Origin: JAOUEA01 sp963734685
Lineage (GTDB): Bacteria > Actinomycetota > UBA4738 > HRBIN12
DNA length: 64,000 bases
Direction of reading: 5' to 3'
Assembly (NCBI GenBank): GCA_963734685.1
Contig: CAVTIC010000002.1
Coordinates: forward strand, 124,001 to 188,000
How positions within the stretch are numbered: position 1 is the first letter of the stretch; every line of letters begins with the position of its first letter. Positions 61,318 to 64,000 of the stretch are shown in pieces. The position numbers were made by a program, and so were the translations under genes. The notes below the pieces were generated by a model, which saw only the letters and a list, made by a program, of their open reading frames with translations, ran no database searches and was not told where the DNA came from.

Positions 61318-62441
61318 GAATCCTCAACCTAACGAGTGCGTTTCCCCATTCCCCCGACGATCCTGGTAGCAGCTTCATCCTCCATCAAGCCAGCGAGCTA
61401 GCAGACCTCGTCGACGTGATTGATGTGGCCGAGCTGCGTGGAATGAGAAGAGGAAGCGCCGCGCGCGAAGACTTCGAAATGAACGGAGTGCGCGGGCTCC
61501 ATGCGTATCGTTACCTCACCGCTCCTACCAGCGTAAGTCTGACGCTCCGCGCTCTCGGAGCCCGCCCTCAGCTCGGAGGTCTTCGTCGCCTACTGAGGCG
61601 CGAGGAGTACGATGCTGCGCTCGTTCACGATGAGCTGGTGGCCGATCTTGTTATCCCTCTGTTGCGCCAAGCAGAGCTCCCATGGGTGCTCGTAGTTCAC
61701 GGAATCAGCTTCAATCGACGCATGCAGAGCCCTGCTGGAGTCCGTCTGCGCGAGCGTGCCTACCGCCAAGCCAATCGTATCGTGCTGACGGGTCCCGGAG
61801 TCCGTGTTCCTCACTGGGCAAGCGACAAGGCATCACTTGTACCAAATGGGGCAGAGTATCTCCCGGCAGACGGGCCTCCACCCACGCGGACCGCCCCAAT
61901 CATGGCGTTATCTGTCGGTCGCCTGATCTCCTCGAAAGGAGTACACCTCAACATCGAGGCTCTTGCGGAGGTGAGGCGCTGCGGTCTCGACATCGGGTAC
62001 TGGGTCGTGGGCGACGGTCCAGAGAAAAGAGCCCTCGAACGGTTGGCCACATCGCTGGGCGTTCGAGACTATGTTGTGTTCACCGGGCAAGTCTCTCGTA
62101 ACCGCCTGGGCAGCTATTTTGAATGGTGCAATTTCTTCTCGCTCGTTTCTAGACCTGAGGCTTATGGTATCGCCTACGTGGAAGCGATGCTTCATGGTAA
62201 GCCCGCCATTGCTTGTCGTGGAGAGGGCCCTGAGTCTTTCATCGAGCAGGATGTTTCTGGTCTCCTGGTGGAGAGGGAATCTTCGGCCCTCGGCGATTGT
62301 TGGAAGACGCTTGTTGAAGATGTGGGGCTCCGAGCCTCCCTTGGCGCTAACGCATTGGAGGTCGCGAGGACGCGCACATGGAGAGTGAACGCAGAGCGGA
62401 TCGTGAAACTGCTTCAAGAGGCCACACATCGCAACCCATAA
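61314..62441 (+). CDS. GT4-type glycosyltransferase, lower GC
   Basis: The 375-residue enzyme starts RILNLTSAFPHSPDDPGSSF and shows the GT-B pattern: VLVVHGISFNRRMQSPAGVR, MALSVGRLISSKGVHLNIEA, YWVVGDGPEKRALERLATSL, VVFTGQVSRNRLGSYFEWCN and the E-x7-E motif in RPEAYGIAYVEAMLHGKPAI. It belongs to the CapM/GT4-like group that transfers sugars from nucleotide donors. ATG 61314 overlaps the flippase stop, so the two form a small operon with shared low-GC composition. Confidence 0.9.
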   Translation: MRILNLTSAFPHSPDDPGSSFILHQASELADLVDVIDVAELRGMRRGSAAREDFEMNGVRGLHAYRYLTAPTSVSLTLRALGARPQLGGLRRLLRREEYDAALVHDELVADLVIPLLRQAELPWVLVVHGISFNRRMQSPAGVRLRERAYRQANRIVLTGPGVRVPHWASDKASLVPNGAEYLPADGPPPTRTAPIMALSVGRLISSKGVHLNIEALAEVRRCGLDIGYWVVGDGPEKRALERLATSLGVRDYVVFTGQVSRNRLGSYFEWCNFFSLVSRPEAYGIAYVEAMLHGKPAIACRGEGPESFIEQDVSGLLVERESSALGDCWKTLVEDVGLRASLGANALEVARTRTWRVNAERIVKLLQEATHRNP

Positions 62442-62904
62442 TGTAGGCGGACGGGGATTTGCATCGGAGTCCACTGACGGCAGTTCGAAGCTGAGCCTGG
62501 TTGGCCGGCGGCCTAACCCGACCCCGACATTCCTATGGAGGTTTTGTCCGCGGCACCCACAAAGGACCCCTGGGAGACGCCCGCTTGCCTACAGAGACCG
62601 GCGAATCACCGGGCGGTAGGATCCCGGATGTGACAGATACTCCTCGAAGCCGATCCTCGGTGAGCTTGGGGACATCCTCAGCGGGTTCCCGAGTGGCTTT
62701 CTCAAGCGCATCTCTCTAGGTCCTCGGGTCGTAGCCCGGTCGGCCGGCACTTGGTGGGCCGCAATGCCCGTCGATGGTCAGACGCTCGCGCAGCTCGGAC
62801 CCGGGATCGGCGGGTGGGTAGGGCGCCAGCTAGGTTGAGCATCGCGCGGCCCAAGCGTCGAACGCGGGCGGGGTCGGCCTCATATAGACCGCGCCTCATG
62901 AATC
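62442..62904. other. Intergenic region, nothing recognised
   Basis: About 460 bases between convergent genes; short open frames only, with no family resemblance, no clear hairpin and no repeat shared with other regions. Confidence 0.35.
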
Positions 62905-63555
62905 TCAGGCAGTCGGCGCGACGGAGCCCTCGACGAACAGGCTGTCCTCCCGGTGCTCGACCGCCTCTAGCTCGGGACACCGGCCTTCACGATACGACCA
63001 TTCGTTGACCTGATCGAACCCACACTCGCGTAGCAGTGCAGAAATCGAAGCAATGTCGTACATCCATCGATGCCTCGCTCCACTGGCGAGTTCCATGACC
63101 TTCGAGCTCCCGTGCGGACGGGCCTCGTACCCGAGGCCCATCACCCGCATGAACTCGTCCGCGGCGCCAGGTTCAGCGGCTTCGCAATACGTGCGAGCCA
63201 TGGAGCGCAAGTCCGGGAGTGCAAGCCGCACGAGCCCATCTCGACGGAGCACACGGCGTGCCTCACGGAGCAATGCCGCGCCATCGGCACGCGGCAGGTG
63301 CTCGAGCATGTGGCTGGAGTACACGACGCCGACCGAGCCGGATGGGTAGGGCAGGCCTTTCCGGACGTCCAGTCGCCGGATGTTATCGGGCCAGCGCACT
63401 TCGGCCTGGGGTCCCTTCAGCACACCGGTCCTCCGCAGAGCGGCGGCGACCGAGGGGAAACGAGCAACGATCAGTCCGGGAGACCGATCGATGTTGACCC
63501 ATCCGGCGGGTGCGGTGGTGCCGCATCCCAGGTTGACCCACGGCCGACCAATCAT
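62905..63555 (-). CDS. Class I SAM-dependent methyltransferase
   Basis: The 216-residue protein opens IGRPWVNLGCGTTAPAGWVN, with motif I placed almost at the N-terminus. It contains LPYPSGSVGVVYSSHMLEHL, REARRVLRRDGLVRLALPDL and a helical C-terminal part (HRWMYDIASISALLRECGFD). This short type is frequent in surface-polysaccharide loci and probably methylates a sugar or lipid intermediate. ATG 63555 is preferred to TTG 63558. It is convergent with the low-GC pair. High GC again from here on. Confidence 0.85.
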   Translation of the reverse strand: MIGRPWVNLGCGTTAPAGWVNIDRSPGLIVARFPSVAAALRRTGVLKGPQAEVRWPDNIRRLDVRKGLPYPSGSVGVVYSSHMLEHLPRADGAALLREARRVLRRDGLVRLALPDLRSMARTYCEAAEPGAADEFMRVMGLGYEARPHGSSKVMELASGARHRWMYDIASISALLRECGFDQVNEWSYREGRCPELEAVEHREDSLFVEGSVAPTA

Positions 63556-64000
63556 CAACCAAGGATACCCATCTGCGACAGCTCGGCCTCAACTGGAGCA
63601 CCCTGCACGATGCCTGCACCCGCGTCGCCTCCTGATGGAGACCATGCCCGCGACGACCGCCGCTTGCCGCTCTCAGCAACTATCCGCAGCTGGATCCCGC
63701 TTCTTCAGACCCAGGCTCTCCGGGACCTCCGGCGGCTTGCCTGGGAATGAGGGTCCACCCAGACATTCCCTGTCCAGTCATCCGGTACGTGGATGACGTG
63801 CTGCGCGCCGGCGGCCACCCGCAGCCGTGGGCGGGGCCTCTCTTCGAGATCCTCCACGCCATCGGCCGGGCGACCGAGGACGTGTACAGCATGGCTGAGT
63901 TCTGGAATGCTAGTGCCTGCGACCTAGGTGATCCATCCGCTGTGGCAAGGTCCGGAAACGACCGTTAACGTCCCGAGAAGTGGTGGACTTTCGAGGTGGA
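63556..64000. other. Unassigned right end
   Basis: An open frame at 63747-63968 (plus strand, 73 residues, starting MRVHPDIPCPVIRYVDDVLR) looks protein-like but has no ribosome-binding site or known relative and may be a fragment. Nothing else is supported up to the edge. Confidence 0.3.

Overview
The window is high-GC DNA with actinobacterial gene content: a hadA-hadB dehydratase pair, a tRNA-Trp/secE/nusG/rplK/rplA block, NusG with a long acidic N-terminal extension, PucR/TetR/ArsR regulators, class III nucleotide cyclases, and many GTG starts. I read it as an uncultured or poorly known member of the Actinomycetota; genus cannot be told from the sequence. Many single-base frameshifts break otherwise intact genes, including the essential nusG, so part of the damage is probably uncorrected sequencing or assembly error.

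Layout. 1-1264: start of a response regulator (leaving the window on the left) divergent from hadA-hadB. 1265-27500: a gene-sparse accessory zone of small mostly single genes (alpha/beta hydrolase, SnoaL-like proteins, VOC proteins, methyltransferases, an SMR-type transporter with a divergent TetR regulator, a HIT protein, an opine-dehydrogenase-like enzyme, nucleotide cyclases) mixed with decayed genes (vapC-like PIN, two GNAT pieces, a membrane protein, an AraC-like start) and dispersed repeats, one family recalling the start of cpaF. An ArsR repressor faces a 16-residue cysteine-rich micro-ORF across a symmetric operator at 26.5 kb. 27510-42488: a catabolic and uptake cluster with hydantoinase A and B, a PucR regulator, a DUF917 enzyme, a small DUF6092-like protein, a nitroreductase, a second HyuA-like enzyme, a five-gene peptide-type ABC importer and a hydantoin/Asp-Glu racemase. 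42565-47554: the third alpha/beta hydrolase-cyclase fusion, a long coiled-coil protein and an O-antigen ligase-like protein. 47698-50518: tRNA-Trp, secE, nusG, rplK, rplA, ending in a hairpin; rplJ/rplL do not follow. 50634-57807: a translationally coupled surface-glycan operon (glycosyltransferase, flippase, two methyltransferases, glycosyltransferase, asparagine synthase). 57983-59613: a secreted collagen-like protein and a TPR lipoprotein. 59830-62441: a second flippase and glycosyltransferase of visibly lower GC. A methyltransferase and unassigned sequence close the window.

How it fits together. In mycobacteria and relatives had genes lie next to the tRNA-Trp-secE-nusG-rplK-rplA block; here about 46 kb separates them, so the accessory zone and the hydantoin cluster look like material accumulated at a core locus. 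The hydantoin cluster forms a plausible unit: the ABC importer brings in a cyclic imide or related small molecule, the racemase interconverts enantiomers, HyuA/HyuB and the DUF917 enzyme open or modify the ring, and PucR controls expression from an inverted repeat between itself and the DUF917 gene. The right third builds and exports cell-surface polysaccharide. Several genes start directly 6-7 bases after a TANNNT box, which points to leaderless mRNAs.
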